45,047 bases of DNA from Bryobacterales bacterium (GTDB lineage Bacteria > Acidobacteriota > Terriglobia > Bryobacterales > UBA6623). The translations under genes and the position numbers were made by a program. Below are positions 25,885 to 35,301 of the stretch, one piece after another; the stretch's first letter is position 1; every line of letters begins with the position of its first letter. The DNA lies in NCBI GenBank assembly GCA_022826925.1, contig JAJDTX010000031.1, forward strand, positions 1 to 45,047, given 5' to 3'. Under the pieces are notes generated by a model that did no database searches, was not told the DNA's origin, and saw nothing but the letters and a program-made list of their open reading frames with translations.

Positions 25885-27984
25885 TCAGACTTGGGCAAAG
25901 ATGAAGCTCCAAATGTCGGCCCACTCGTCAACGATCTTGTGCAGCGGCTTGCCGCGCCCATGCCCGGCAGACTCTTCGTAGCGCAGCAATATGGGCGCCT
26001 TCCCCGAAGTGGCGGCTTGCAAGCGGGCCACCATCTTGCGCGCGTGCATGGGGTCGACTCGCGAGTCCGAATCCGCGGTATAGATCAATGTCGCGGGATA
26101 GTCTTGGCCTTCCGCGACCCGGTGGTACGGGGAATAGGCGTGCAGCCACTGGAAATCGTCGGCATTCTCGGCGCTGCCATACTCGGAGACCCATAGCTTG
26201 GCCATGCGGAACCTGTCATAGCGCAGCATGTCCAGCAGAGGCACGCCTGACACGGCGGCTCGCCAAAGGTCGGGGCGCTGTGTCAACGCTGCACCTACTA
26301 GCAACCCGCCATTGCTGCGGCCGTGGATCACGAGGCGCTCGGGGTCCACGTAGCCTTCGGCCTTGAGATATTCCCCGGCAGCGATGAAGTCGTCGAAAAC
26401 GTTCTGCTTGTTGCCCAGCATGCCCGCCTTGTGCCATTCCTCGCCGTACTCGTTGCCCCCGCGCAAGTTCGCAATGGCCAACAGGTTGCCGGCCTCGATC
26501 CAAGGGAAGATCCACGTCGAGTAGCTCGGCGTCAACGCAATGTTGAACCCGCCATAGCCGTACAGCAGCCCTGGCACGCTGCCATCGGCGGGCGTGCCGC
26601 TCTTGGCGATCAGATACATCGGGATCTTGGTGCCGTCCTTGCTCGGGTAGAACACCTGTCGGACATCGAAGGAATCCGAGTCGATCGGTGAATCGACCTG
26701 TTCCCAAACCTCCGGTTCGGTCGCTTCGGACGCAATTCGGAAAATCGTCGGGGCGTGGACGAACGAGCTGAAGGAGAAGAACGCTTCGTCGCTGGACGCT
26801 TTGGAAGTGAACCCGCTGACCGTTCCCAATCCGGGCAGCTGGACCTGGCGCTCGTCAGTGCCGTCAAGCTGATATGAGTGCAGTTCCGAATGGGCGTCAC
26901 GCATCCGTCCGACGAACAAGCGGCTCCCGGCGATGCTTGCGAACTCGATCACCGCATCGCTCTCTGGAATGACTGTTTCCCAGTGTTCAGGCTCTGGGCG
27001 GCGCAGATCGACCATCACGACCCGGTAGCGGGGCGCATCCCGATTCGTCAGCAGATAGAGCCTGCCCCGCACGATCTCGCCGAGGTAGCTGTACTCGCCA
27101 TCCTCGGCGATGGTGACCGTGCGATTCGATCGCAGGTCGCGCACGTAGAGGTGGTTGCGTCCCCAGCCCAGAAACGTATCGAGGATCAAGTAGCGCTCGT
27201 CATCGCTGAGAATCCCGTCCGGTATGTGCGCCTTTTCGAGCCCTTCTCCGAAAACCACAGGGTCATCGGCGTAGCCGCGACCAAGCTTGTGCAAGAAGAC
27301 GCGACGGTCGTACAGCTCCTCGCCTGGGCCGATCGTCTCAACGTCGACCGGTCTCGAGTAGTAGAAACCCGAGCCGTCCTTGAGCCATTGCGGGTTGGCG
27401 AACCGAACCTTGGGGAAGGCGTCCTCAAGGTCGCTGCCCGACTCTAGGTCCAAGATGTACATCGTGCTGGTCTCGGTACCTTCTACCGACTTTCCGTAGG
27501 CCAGCAGCTTGCCGTCCTTGGAGGGCACGTACCAATCGACCGTGGTGGTGCCGTCGTCACTCATGGTGTTGGGGTCTAGCAACTTGCGGTCTTCGCCGTT
27601 ATGCCCTTCCCGCATGTAGACGACGGGCTGGTCTTGGCCGCCGTCCCGCCGCGAATAGAAGTAACGCCCTCCAGCCTCGTCCGGCGTGGATACCGAGCCA
27701 GAAGCGAGGATTTCCCCCATCCGCTCGCGAATGGCCTCTCGCGTCGGCAGGCCATCCAAGTAGCTCCGCCCGTAAGTGGACTGGGCCGCAATCCACTGGC
27801 GCGTGTCTGGGGCATCGCCCTCTTCCAGCCAGCGGTACGGATCCTTGACCGTGACGCCGTGAAGGTTCTCCTCGACCATGCGCACTTCCGATTCCGGCGG
27901 CGGGCCGATACTGCGACCTCCGCAGCCCAGTAGCCCGAAGGCTACAAAGGCCAGTACCTCGATCATGCCAATCGTACGAGACAT
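25885..27984 (-). CDS. Prolyl oligopeptidase family serine peptidase, lipoprotein
   Basis: A 699-residue S9A peptidase. A lipoprotein signal is present (FGLLGCGG, lipid Cys21), so the enzyme is probably tethered in the periplasm or outer membrane. Residues about 100-430 should form the seven-bladed propeller. The alpha/beta-hydrolase domain follows, with the nucleophile Ser557 in HGRSNGGLL, the acid in TADSDSRVDP (about 636-644) and His675 in SAGHGRGK. The N-terminal VKDPYRWLEEGDAP is a family hallmark. It would cleave short peptides after proline. A TAGCAT box six bases before the ATG suggests leaderless transcription. Confidence 0.93.
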   Translation of the reverse strand: MSRTIGMIEVLAFVAFGLLGCGGRSIGPPPESEVRMVEENLHGVTVKDPYRWLEEGDAPDTRQWIAAQSTYGRSYLDGLPTREAIRERMGEILASGSVSTPDEAGGRYFYSRRDGGQDQPVVYMREGHNGEDRKLLDPNTMSDDGTTTVDWYVPSKDGKLLAYGKSVEGTETSTMYILDLESGSDLEDAFPKVRFANPQWLKDGSGFYYSRPVDVETIGPGEELYDRRVFLHKLGRGYADDPVVFGEGLEKAHIPDGILSDDERYLILDTFLGWGRNHLYVRDLRSNRTVTIAEDGEYSYLGEIVRGRLYLLTNRDAPRYRVVMVDLRRPEPEHWETVIPESDAVIEFASIAGSRLFVGRMRDAHSELHSYQLDGTDERQVQLPGLGTVSGFTSKASSDEAFFSFSSFVHAPTIFRIASEATEPEVWEQVDSPIDSDSFDVRQVFYPSKDGTKIPMYLIAKSGTPADGSVPGLLYGYGGFNIALTPSYSTWIFPWIEAGNLLAIANLRGGNEYGEEWHKAGMLGNKQNVFDDFIAAGEYLKAEGYVDPERLVIHGRSNGGLLVGAALTQRPDLWRAAVSGVPLLDMLRYDRFRMAKLWVSEYGSAENADDFQWLHAYSPYHRVAEGQDYPATLIYTADSDSRVDPMHARKMVARLQAATSGKAPILLRYEESAGHGRGKPLHKIVDEWADIWSFIFAQV

Positions 27985-27996
27985 GTTCCTATGCTA
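27985..27996 (-). promoter_or_regulatory. Candidate -10 box placed for a leaderless peptidase mRNA
   Basis: On the minus strand TAGCAT (27996-27991) is followed by six bases (AGGAAC) and the ATG at 27984. AGGAA is too close to the ATG to be a normal Shine-Dalgarno site. Confidence 0.35.
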
Positions 27997-28308
27997 AACA
28001 GGCTGGAGCCGCTGCGCTGACCAGCGACGCGCTAGAGCGAGCCACGTGCAAACCTCGTCGCCGGAACGCGAGAGGTCTGTGGTGCGTCCGTCGGCGCGCC
28101 ATTCACCCGACGTCGATGATCTGGCAGGTGCGATTCGCGAGTAGCGTTGGGTCGGGTGTTTCACGCCGGAACACGGCCTTGCCGTTCAACGCGCGTTGCT
28201 GCAGGCCTGGGGAATGGGAGGGCTGGCAATTGGATCCCCGGCTGCTAGCGGGCGCGACGCAGTTAGTGAAGCTCGACAGGTTCTGGCTCCTGGTCTATGG
28301 GTGGCCGG
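27997..28308. other. Intergenic stretch with no recognised gene
   Basis: About 310 bases between the 1110-residue protein stop and the peptidase promoter. The short frames here lack recognisable features. I saw no clear terminator hairpin with a U-run for the leftward gene upstream. Confidence 0.35.
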
Positions 28309-31300
28309 TCACGGGTGGGCGTGCCTCTTCTTGCCGACCAGCGGAGTGTCGAGATCAACCTGCGCTTCATTGTTGCGCTCTGAGATCTCCGAGATGCCGT
28401 TGGCGGCGTCAACCACGGCCCGGAACTTTCCGCGAGGCGATTGCGGGGTGAAGGGGAAGCCAACACGGACCGCGGCCGGAAGCAGTGCGTCCGGTGCCTG
28501 CACGCCAGGCACAAGTTGCCTGCCGACGAGCCGATCCGCTTCATATAGGGCAACCTCGAGCGATCGTGCGGGAATCGCGCCAATGTTGTGCACGGTTACG
28601 TCGACGCGACGGTACTCGGGAATGAACTGAATGTCCCTAGGGGAAACGGCCAAATCGGCTGCCAGCGAGCGATTCGGCTCCCCGGATTCCCATTGGACCC
28701 GGACCACCGTGCCCTGCCGGGACGGCAGTTCGACGGCAAAGCCCAGCCCGCGATGAGCCAGTTGGCGAGAGTGCTCGCGGGTGATCGATTCGAAGTCGCC
28801 ATCGGCGTCATCGTCCGGCCCCACTTCGATCTTGTAGACCGGCCCGACATCCAAGAGCCAAGGCACTATCTTCACCGTCTCCGTTTGGCCGGACAAGCTA
28901 TACAGCGCAACACGGAGCGACCTTGCATCGGCCGAGAGCAGGGCCGCGGCGAAGTTCCTGCCCAGTCCGGCGTAAGTGACCAGGGGCCGGTTTCCAAGCG
29001 TGCCCAGGCCGGTCATTACGCGTACTGCATTACCCAAGCCAGGAAAGTACACCCGATCGGTCGCGATCATCTCGGTGGTCACGTGCGGCCACCTCCGTCT
29101 CGCGAACTCGTTTTCCTGAGCAGCCATCTGCGCCGCTTCCGCGAGCGTTCGAAGGGTGGTCCCATCGGAGTCCCCCCGCGGGAATAGGACATCCTGCATT
29201 CGATTCCAAGTTCCCGGCCAGGAGGCGAGCCGCGCGGCCACCCAAGCCGCGCTACCTTCGTCCAAGCCCTTCCAAAGGTCGGGATGGGGCGGACCAGGGC
29301 GGCCCAGCAGGGGTGACGCCCTCAGGGTCTCAGGGAGATGCCGGCGCACGAATTCTGCCTCAAGCTCCATGGGCTCCAGGTACTTTCGATCCAAAGTGGC
29401 GCGAAAAGCCGTGAGCAGCAGGTCAACAATCGAGTCGTGATACGAGCCGGCCCCTCCCCAGTCGTAGTTGACAGTGCCGGGCGGATGAGCGGCACGGAAC
29501 CACGAAGGTGAATCAACGCCTCCAATCGTGCCGTCGGCAAAGGAGATCTCCTGCGGAATCACTCCGCGTGGCTTGCCCCTGTCCGCAGACATCGACGCAG
29601 CCAGCCACGCATCGGCCCACCTGACGAACAAACGCTCGACTGCCGGCAACGAGTTGTATCGCAACACAGCCATTGCAGGCGTCGCCGGGCGGTAATTGAT
29701 GCGTGAATCATTGGCCCTGCCTCCAGTCCCGACGCCGGAAGCGCCGAGGAAATTGGAGCGCATCAGAAACCAACCTCGCGAATTGACGTCCATCCACAAG
29801 TCCCGCATCAGCTTGGCCGTCTTGAGCGCCCTCTCGATGTAGACCGGGTTGCCGTAGTCGGACTGGATCATGGCGGACAGCGTGTCGGCCGTCCACTCCC
29901 CGGAATGCTCCGTGTCCCCTACCTCGGCGAAGTACCCCCCTTCGGTGTCGACGGACCCGCTGAACCAGGCTCCGTCAGCCAGCGCGCGGATTCCATCCAT
30001 TACCGGCGGGCTCGCATCGGGACTCGCTCCAACGAAGGCAGCGAAGCTCCGCAGGATCTCGACGTCGTCGCCCCACCCGCCCCCTAGCGAACCGTCGCTC
30101 TGCTGTCGATTCCTTATCCACCATTCAGCCAAATCGAGTTCGCGGTTGTAGGCTTCGAACACCTCGCCCGCCCAAGCCGGGGCACCCTCGCGCAAGCTCC
30201 GGTAATCGGCGAACCGCCAGTCAGGAGACGCGTCCGACCACCTTTCGTGCAGGTACCAGTCGATGTAGCGGCTGCCCTCGCCTCGTGATTCAAGATCCGC
30301 GAGAATCTCCTTTCCGACGTGCGAAGCGAACGCCCAGCGGTGCGGGTCCACCATCAGCAGCGCGCGCGCCGCGTAGATCTTTCCCTTCGCGTACAAAGGA
30401 TCGCCGGGTTCGAACGAGTCGACCTCCCCGGTAATCAGCAACAGTTCGGTGTAGACTCGCTGGCGCTCGCTGGCGTGATCGAAGCGGTGTATGGCCGTCG
30501 AGAGCCGGCGCGCCTGCTCAAGGAATTCCCCGATCCAGGGGTCCGGCGCCTGCCGCTGCGCCAATCCCTCGAGCAACTCGATCGCATCGGGCAACAGACG
30601 ACGCTCTTGCTCGTGGTCAGCGCCGCCAGCCAGCCAGAGAAGGCCGAGTGCCCGAGCGAAGTCATCATCCACCAGCCGAAATGCAGTTTCGGCGTCGGCG
30701 AATCGCCGGGCTTGGAAGAGTTCCGCGCCAGCCCGGAGGTTGGGGTCTTCAAGGTTGGCCCTCAAGCGTCCATCCACCTCAGCCAACGGCGGACTTCGGT
30801 GTCGGTGGATCTGAACCGCCGCCAGCGCGTTCTCGGTAAACGGACAGCCAATGTCCGCATAGACCCACACGCCCCCTCCCGGGGTGCCGCGTCGTGGGCC
30901 GAGTCGCCCCCAAGCGTCCACTTCAGGGCTGGCGGGCTTGCGATTGCGGGTGGGCACACCGACCAAGTAGCTGACCGGGGCAGGCCGTTCGAACTCCCGG
31001 AGAAAACTCTCGCGAAATCTTGAATCATCGCCACGGACCCTGATGCGCAGAAACCCCCCGCGCACCTCAACATTGCGACGGACCACGCGAGGGAAGCCAT
31101 AGAGGAAATCCGGCACGCCGCGGCGGGCGAAGTGCCTAGCATGAACGTCGCTGGCCACAGGCGCGCCGTTGAACTCGACTTGCATCGAGCAAGCCGGCCG
31201 GTCCAGCCGACCGAGAACCAGGGTGACGCGGTAGATGCCGTCGGGAAGGTCGGCGCGAAAGACGAGATCGTCGGTTGAAGCAACACCGTCCCTTGTCAGA

Positions 31301-31641
31301 GCGTTGTGTTCCTTGTGGGCAACGTAGTCCCCCGAGACGAGTTGCCCGCTGGGCCCGAGCCACTCTGGGTTACCCGGTGGCCGCACCACATCGAACGCGT
31401 TCTGAGGGGAACTCTCCCAGCCATAGCCCCGCTCGGCCGAGTAGGCCTCCCCGGCACTGAGGGGCACATGCCCGTCCGCGACCGCGGATGTGCTGGGCCC
31501 TAAGTCGAGGCGCAGGCCGGGATCTTCCGCACCGGGCACCGCCAAGGGCACCAAAACGCACTGTGCAAGAAGTACGCGAGTTGTGGAGCCCCACCGTGCG
31601 TTCGGTGCATAGTTGGGTCGCTTCTCGATAAGCGGTCGCAC
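28309..31641 (-). CDS. Large exported protein with helical toroid-like region and C-terminal CARDB domain
   Basis: A protein of about 1110 residues when started at the GTG at 31641, preferred because GGAGG lies just ahead and a good signal peptide follows (basic start, core VLLAQCVLVPLAV, likely cut after PGA near residue 41). A longer frame reaches 31755 but adds non-conserved sequence. Residues about 60-240 look like a beta-rich carbohydrate-binding-type module. Residues about 480-820 hold motifs such as QQSDGSLGGGWGDDVE and SGEWTADTLSAM that suggest an alpha/alpha-toroid of the glycosidase or lyase kind. Residues about 1003-1100 are a CARDB adhesion-type beta-sandwich (VDVTVHNIGAIPA, ISEISERNNEAQ). 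I cannot name the enzyme; extracellular glycan work is a guess. Confidence 0.7.
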   Translation of the reverse strand: MRPLIEKRPNYAPNARWGSTTRVLLAQCVLVPLAVPGAEDPGLRLDLGPSTSAVADGHVPLSAGEAYSAERGYGWESSPQNAFDVVRPPGNPEWLGPSGQLVSGDYVAHKEHNALTRDGVASTDDLVFRADLPDGIYRVTLVLGRLDRPACSMQVEFNGAPVASDVHARHFARRGVPDFLYGFPRVVRRNVEVRGGFLRIRVRGDDSRFRESFLREFERPAPVSYLVGVPTRNRKPASPEVDAWGRLGPRRGTPGGGVWVYADIGCPFTENALAAVQIHRHRSPPLAEVDGRLRANLEDPNLRAGAELFQARRFADAETAFRLVDDDFARALGLLWLAGGADHEQERRLLPDAIELLEGLAQRQAPDPWIGEFLEQARRLSTAIHRFDHASERQRVYTELLLITGEVDSFEPGDPLYAKGKIYAARALLMVDPHRWAFASHVGKEILADLESRGEGSRYIDWYLHERWSDASPDWRFADYRSLREGAPAWAGEVFEAYNRELDLAEWWIRNRQQSDGSLGGGWGDDVEILRSFAAFVGASPDASPPVMDGIRALADGAWFSGSVDTEGGYFAEVGDTEHSGEWTADTLSAMIQSDYGNPVYIERALKTAKLMRDLWMDVNSRGWFLMRSNFLGASGVGTGGRANDSRINYRPATPAMAVLRYNSLPAVERLFVRWADAWLAASMSADRGKPRGVIPQEISFADGTIGGVDSPSWFRAAHPPGTVNYDWGGAGSYHDSIVDLLLTAFRATLDRKYLEPMELEAEFVRRHLPETLRASPLLGRPGPPHPDLWKGLDEGSAAWVAARLASWPGTWNRMQDVLFPRGDSDGTTLRTLAEAAQMAAQENEFARRRWPHVTTEMIATDRVYFPGLGNAVRVMTGLGTLGNRPLVTYAGLGRNFAAALLSADARSLRVALYSLSGQTETVKIVPWLLDVGPVYKIEVGPDDDADGDFESITREHSRQLAHRGLGFAVELPSRQGTVVRVQWESGEPNRSLAADLAVSPRDIQFIPEYRRVDVTVHNIGAIPARSLEVALYEADRLVGRQLVPGVQAPDALLPAAVRVGFPFTPQSPRGKFRAVVDAANGISEISERNNEAQVDLDTPLVGKKRHAHP

Positions 31642-31874
31642 TTCACCTCCACAGAGAGGATCGCCCAAATTCACGAGCGAGGCAACTGTGCCGGATTCTC
31701 CTTGCGGCGGCGAGCGAGTGGCCGCCCGTGCACGTAACGTGCGTTCTACCACCACGCGGTTCTGTCGACCCGATCGATGGATGGTAGTGCTTCGAGGATC
31801 TGCGACGGGTGCCCGCGCACCAACAGACCGGTTTACTCTAGGTCTACCGATAGGCCGAACTGAGTTGATCGGCT

Positions 31875-32513
31875 CTACCGCAGACTGAACGGCGGGTATT
31901 GATCAGTCACGAGAAAGAACGCATAGGCTTGGACTCGCAGCCCCCAGCGCCATGCTCCGACCACGAAGTGAAACAGAGATGCCGGATACCGCCCCGTAAA
32001 TAGTATGGAAAACCAAGCCACAACGGTTGACAGAAAGGCTAAGACACCAAGGACCGCTAGCACGATCAGGTGCGGAATGACCAGTAGCCACTTGATCAAT
32101 GGCAGCCACCGATTGAGATCGCGCTCCACGTCTGGATAGTCAATTTCCAGATGTACCCCCTGCTCGTCAACTGTCGACGGGTATCGGTCTGTCAGGAGCG
32201 CTACGTAAGCGAATACACGCCCATGGAACCGGGCTAGCTCTCGCAGGAAGTCGAACCACCATCGCGGATACCGCTGTCGAAAGAGAATCATCAGAGCCGT
32301 TGCTAGCACGATGGATCCGATGGCCGAGCTCGTCACTGAGACGGTTTCGCCGCTTGCCTGCTCGACCGTCTTGCTAGTACTCGCCGCCAACAGCGCTGCC
32401 ATAAACACGATGGGAAGAGCCCAGATGATTCGGAACAGAGTCGTGAGGCGGTCGGGCCGTTCGGGGTAGTCCACCTCCAAACGGGCGGCGTATTCGGCGG
32501 GCTGCGTTGTCAT
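31875..32513 (-). CDS. DUF4389 membrane protein
   Basis: A 212-residue membrane protein matching DUF4389: an N-terminal LEVDYPERPDRLTTLFRIIWALPIV, a middle RYPRWWFDFLRELARFHGRVFAYVALLTDRYPS block, and a C-terminal copy-like block (TGRYPASLFHFVVGAWRWGLRVQAYAFFLVTDQYPPFSL). Three to four membrane helices are visible. The two RYP to DxYP units look like an internal duplication. The function of the family is unknown. A TAGGAT lies nine bases before the ATG with no Shine-Dalgarno sequence, so the leader would be about three bases. Confidence 0.85.
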   Translation of the reverse strand: MTTQPAEYAARLEVDYPERPDRLTTLFRIIWALPIVFMAALLAASTSKTVEQASGETVSVTSSAIGSIVLATALMILFRQRYPRWWFDFLRELARFHGRVFAYVALLTDRYPSTVDEQGVHLEIDYPDVERDLNRWLPLIKWLLVIPHLIVLAVLGVLAFLSTVVAWFSILFTGRYPASLFHFVVGAWRWGLRVQAYAFFLVTDQYPPFSLR

Positions 32514-32705
32514 CGGTCAGCCATCCTACCAGCAAGTCCGGTCCTGCAAGCAGTAATCGCAGTCCAAAGTGCCAGCCGGCTTGGATTGTTCTTGCATGAA
32601 GCGATCTGGAGCGTGACCACGCATGCCAACATTACAGCGAGCCTTCCAGCCCGCAACGCGCAGCGGCAGTAGTCGACAGTCCCGAGATCGCCAGCGTGCC
32701 GGAGG

Positions 32706-34043
32706 CTAATGCCAGCGCGGGCGTGGCGCGGACCTCGATGCTCCGCCCCGCTCGCGTGGAATCCGCTCGCCCGCCACCGGCATGGAATCGAGCGCAGATT
32801 GAAGCTTGTCTCGTACGGACTTCAACCGCGGTGCGACGTCACGGATCGGGGAGGTCTCATCGGGGTCGGCACGCAAATCGAAGAATTCGCCACTGCGATA
32901 CAGCTTGTAGCGTGTGTCCCGAACGTATGCTACTTCGGGATTCGTGTACGGCGTTGCGAACTCTTCCGCAAACGGCCTGGGGAAATAGTACGTGTAGTGC
33001 CACTCCCTAGGCTGGCCGGCGTGTCCCTGCAGGCGCGGCCAGAAGCTTACGCCATCTGGTTCGATCGTGTCGGGCAGCCCGAGCCCCGCGGCTTCGGCCA
33101 ACGTCGGCAGAAAGTCCGCGAAATCAATGAGGTCATCCAACACGCGCCCTCCCTTGATCAGCCCTGGCGCGTTGACGACCAACGGCACATGTGTGCCGGC
33201 ATCAGTCGGGGCACCCTTGTCGCCCACGATGCTTGCGCCGCCCAGTTGGGATGCCAAGTCGTGGTGCGTGCCGTTGTCGGAGGTAAAGACGAACACCGTG
33301 TTGCGCAGCAGGCCAAGGGCTTCCAAGCGGTCCTGCAGGCGGCCCACGATGAAGTCCGTGTAGGCCACCATGTCCTCAAAGTTGCGTTGCTTGTCTTCCG
33401 AAGACCGGTCTTTGGAATGCGGAGTCGGCAGGAAGGGCGAATGCACAAGCACCATCGGGAAATATGCGAAGAACGGTCGATCCTGGTTCGCCTCGATGAA
33501 GTCGAGCAAGAACTCAGTGAAAATGTCGGGTCCGTAGTCGTCTTCGGTGACGTCGATAATTTTGCCGTCGCATTCAATCGACGGGTTCCAGAAGCGCCGG
33601 CGCTCCGTGTTCCCGGTGTTCCACAGGCAATACGTGTCAAAGCCGTCGCCGGGCGGTACTCCCTCCGCGTTCGCGCTCCCTTGCAGCTGCCACTTGCCCG
33701 CAACAGCCGTGGCATAACCGGCCTCGCGGAACAGGTCGGCGATGCTGTACTGGTCGGGCAGCAACGCTCCGAAGTCAGCGTAGTTGCGGACGTTACTCAT
33801 GCCCGTCATCAAGGCCACGCGGCTCGGCGTGCAGAGCGGCGTCGAAAAGCAGTTCGTGAAGCGGACCCCGCCATCGGCTAGCTTGTTGATCCGCGGCGTG
33901 GAGTACTGGCGGCTGCCGTACGCGCCGAAACACTCGTAGCCGACGTCATCCGCCATCACCAACACGACATTGGGCGGACGCTCCGCGCCAAGCGAAGTGA
34001 TTGCGGGGACCAAGGCCAGCAGGCCTACAAGCAGCGAGCGCAT
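32706..34043 (-). CDS. Exported sulfatase of the formylglycine type
   Basis: A 445-residue arylsulfatase-family protein with a signal peptide (core LLVGLLALVPAITSLGA, cut near residue 20). The mature N-terminus NVVLVMADDVGYE supplies the two metal-binding Asp residues, and the motif CTPSR at residues 71-75 provides the Cys converted to formylglycine. TSDNGTHHD is the third calcium-site block. It would remove sulfate esters from polysaccharides or other organics in the periplasm. No maturase gene is recognised here. TATACT lies 11 bases before the ATG, so the leader would be about five bases. The gene starts 54 bases after the upstream secreted-protein gene. Confidence 0.92.
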   Translation of the reverse strand: MRSLLVGLLALVPAITSLGAERPPNVVLVMADDVGYECFGAYGSRQYSTPRINKLADGGVRFTNCFSTPLCTPSRVALMTGMSNVRNYADFGALLPDQYSIADLFREAGYATAVAGKWQLQGSANAEGVPPGDGFDTYCLWNTGNTERRRFWNPSIECDGKIIDVTEDDYGPDIFTEFLLDFIEANQDRPFFAYFPMVLVHSPFLPTPHSKDRSSEDKQRNFEDMVAYTDFIVGRLQDRLEALGLLRNTVFVFTSDNGTHHDLASQLGGASIVGDKGAPTDAGTHVPLVVNAPGLIKGGRVLDDLIDFADFLPTLAEAAGLGLPDTIEPDGVSFWPRLQGHAGQPREWHYTYYFPRPFAEEFATPYTNPEVAYVRDTRYKLYRSGEFFDLRADPDETSPIRDVAPRLKSVRDKLQSALDSMPVAGERIPRERGGASRSAPRPRWH

Positions 34044-34054
34044 GAATGGTGCTG

Positions 34055-34060
34055 AGTATA
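34055..34060 (-). promoter_or_regulatory. Strong -10 box close to the sulfatase start
   Basis: TATACT on the minus strand sits 11 bases before the ATG at 34043, which implies a leader of about five bases. No ribosome binding site fits in the gap, and no -35 is evident. Confidence 0.35.
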
Positions 34061-34097
34061 GCGACCGCAGCTCCGACGCTGCGACGCGCTAGGCAGG

Positions 34098-35192
34098 CTA
34101 TTGCTCGGGTTCGGGCTCGTCCTCTGGCAAGGGCTCGAGGTCATCGATCTCTGCGAAAGTGATCGTTGCCTCGGCCGTGAACTTGCGATACAGGCGGAAT
34201 TCCAGATCGTTTCGCGTTAACAAACGTCCGCTGCGCACGAACGTCTGCGCCTTCAATGGCAGCAGGAAGGCTTGGCCGCTGAGATCGATTAAATCGAAGT
34301 CCAAGCGCGAGCGAGCCTCCTGTATGCGGAAATCGCGTGGAATCCCCTGCGCCTCCATCACGATGCGCAGGACGCGCCCGGACTCCTTGCCGATGTAGAC
34401 CAGCCCGGTGTATCCCGATCGGATCCTGCGTACTTCCTCCTCCCCGGCCCCCCCAGTTGTGAGCGACCAACTCGACCGATACTGGGGCACCTCCAAGTGG
34501 AAGACGTAGACTGGATGACCCCGCAGGAGCGAGTGCCTGGCCCAGCGGAACTGAGCATCCGTGTCCGAGGCGAAGAGGCTGTCAAGAATCGTTCCGAACT
34601 CGCCAGTGCTGGTGGTCCCACCAAGTTCCGAGAAGCCCTTGGTAGTGACCACGTCGTTGACGGCGAGTGTCTCGTAGTCCTCTTTGCCCTCGACATAGCT
34701 AACGCGTGTCTTGATCTCGTCTTGCTTGAGCCAGTCCATCTCCATGCCAGTCGGGTCGAAGTACCGCCGAGTGACCTGAAGGCAGACATAGTTGGGTAGC
34801 TCGTCCGTGTAGGCCCGGGCCAGGTGGCGGGCCTGCTCGATGATCCGTCGCTGCTCTTCCTCAGAGGGCGGCGGCTGCTGCCGCGGGACTGCCTTGGCCT
34901 CAGACTCTGCCGGGACAGGCGCTGGCATGCCCGCCGTAGAGACTTGCAGGGCCTCGAGCGCCTTGAGCGTCCGCGGGCCGATTCCCCAGCCGACAAACTC
35001 CTCGATCAAGCGATCCGAGATTTCGAAGCCGACGACCTGCCGCTTTAGGTAGTTCGCCACGTCCTTGTCCTTGAGCTTCTGGTCAACCGAGGACTGGACG
35101 AACTGGCGCAGCTGGCTGTAGCTGAGGCCCGATTGGGCAGCCGCAATGGCCGCTGCCAACATCAGCGGGAGGATTTTCGCGCCGAGGCCCAT
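34098..35192 (-). CDS. Exported hypothetical protein of an acidobacterial-type family
   Basis: A 364-residue protein with a signal peptide (AKILPLMLAAAIAAAQS, cut near residue 20). A helical N-terminal domain follows (LKDKDVANYLKRQVVGFEISDRLIE), then a Pro/Gln-rich linker at about residues 90-112 and a beta-rich C-terminal domain. The sentence-like block YTDELPNYVCLQVTRRY and the end (QTFVRSGRLLTRNDLEFRLYRKFTAEATITF) resemble secreted proteins that I associate with Acidobacteriota; this is recollection, not a search. The C-terminus is a run of Glu, Pro and Asp. The function is unknown. TAGAAT lies exactly six bases before the ATG, with no Shine-Dalgarno sequence. Confidence 0.75.
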   Translation of the reverse strand: MGLGAKILPLMLAAAIAAAQSGLSYSQLRQFVQSSVDQKLKDKDVANYLKRQVVGFEISDRLIEEFVGWGIGPRTLKALEALQVSTAGMPAPVPAESEAKAVPRQQPPPSEEEQRRIIEQARHLARAYTDELPNYVCLQVTRRYFDPTGMEMDWLKQDEIKTRVSYVEGKEDYETLAVNDVVTTKGFSELGGTTSTGEFGTILDSLFASDTDAQFRWARHSLLRGHPVYVFHLEVPQYRSSWSLTTGGAGEEEVRRIRSGYTGLVYIGKESGRVLRIVMEAQGIPRDFRIQEARSRLDFDLIDLSGQAFLLPLKAQTFVRSGRLLTRNDLEFRLYRKFTAEATITFAEIDDLEPLPEDEPEPEQ

Positions 35193-35204
35193 GCGGTCAT
35201 TCTA
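35193..35204 (-). promoter_or_regulatory. Candidate -10 box placed for a leaderless mRNA
   Basis: On the minus strand TAGAAT (35204-35199) is followed by six bases (GACCGC) and the ATG at 35192. This is the clearest example of the spacing pattern in the window. Confidence 0.4.
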
Positions 35205-35301
35205 GCCTCTGCACGGGCCGGCTGGGCGCCTTTCGGCCGCGGTCAGCGACACGAAAGGGTCGCTGCCCCCCTTGCTGGAGTGTGGCACTCTGAAAATTCT
35301 T

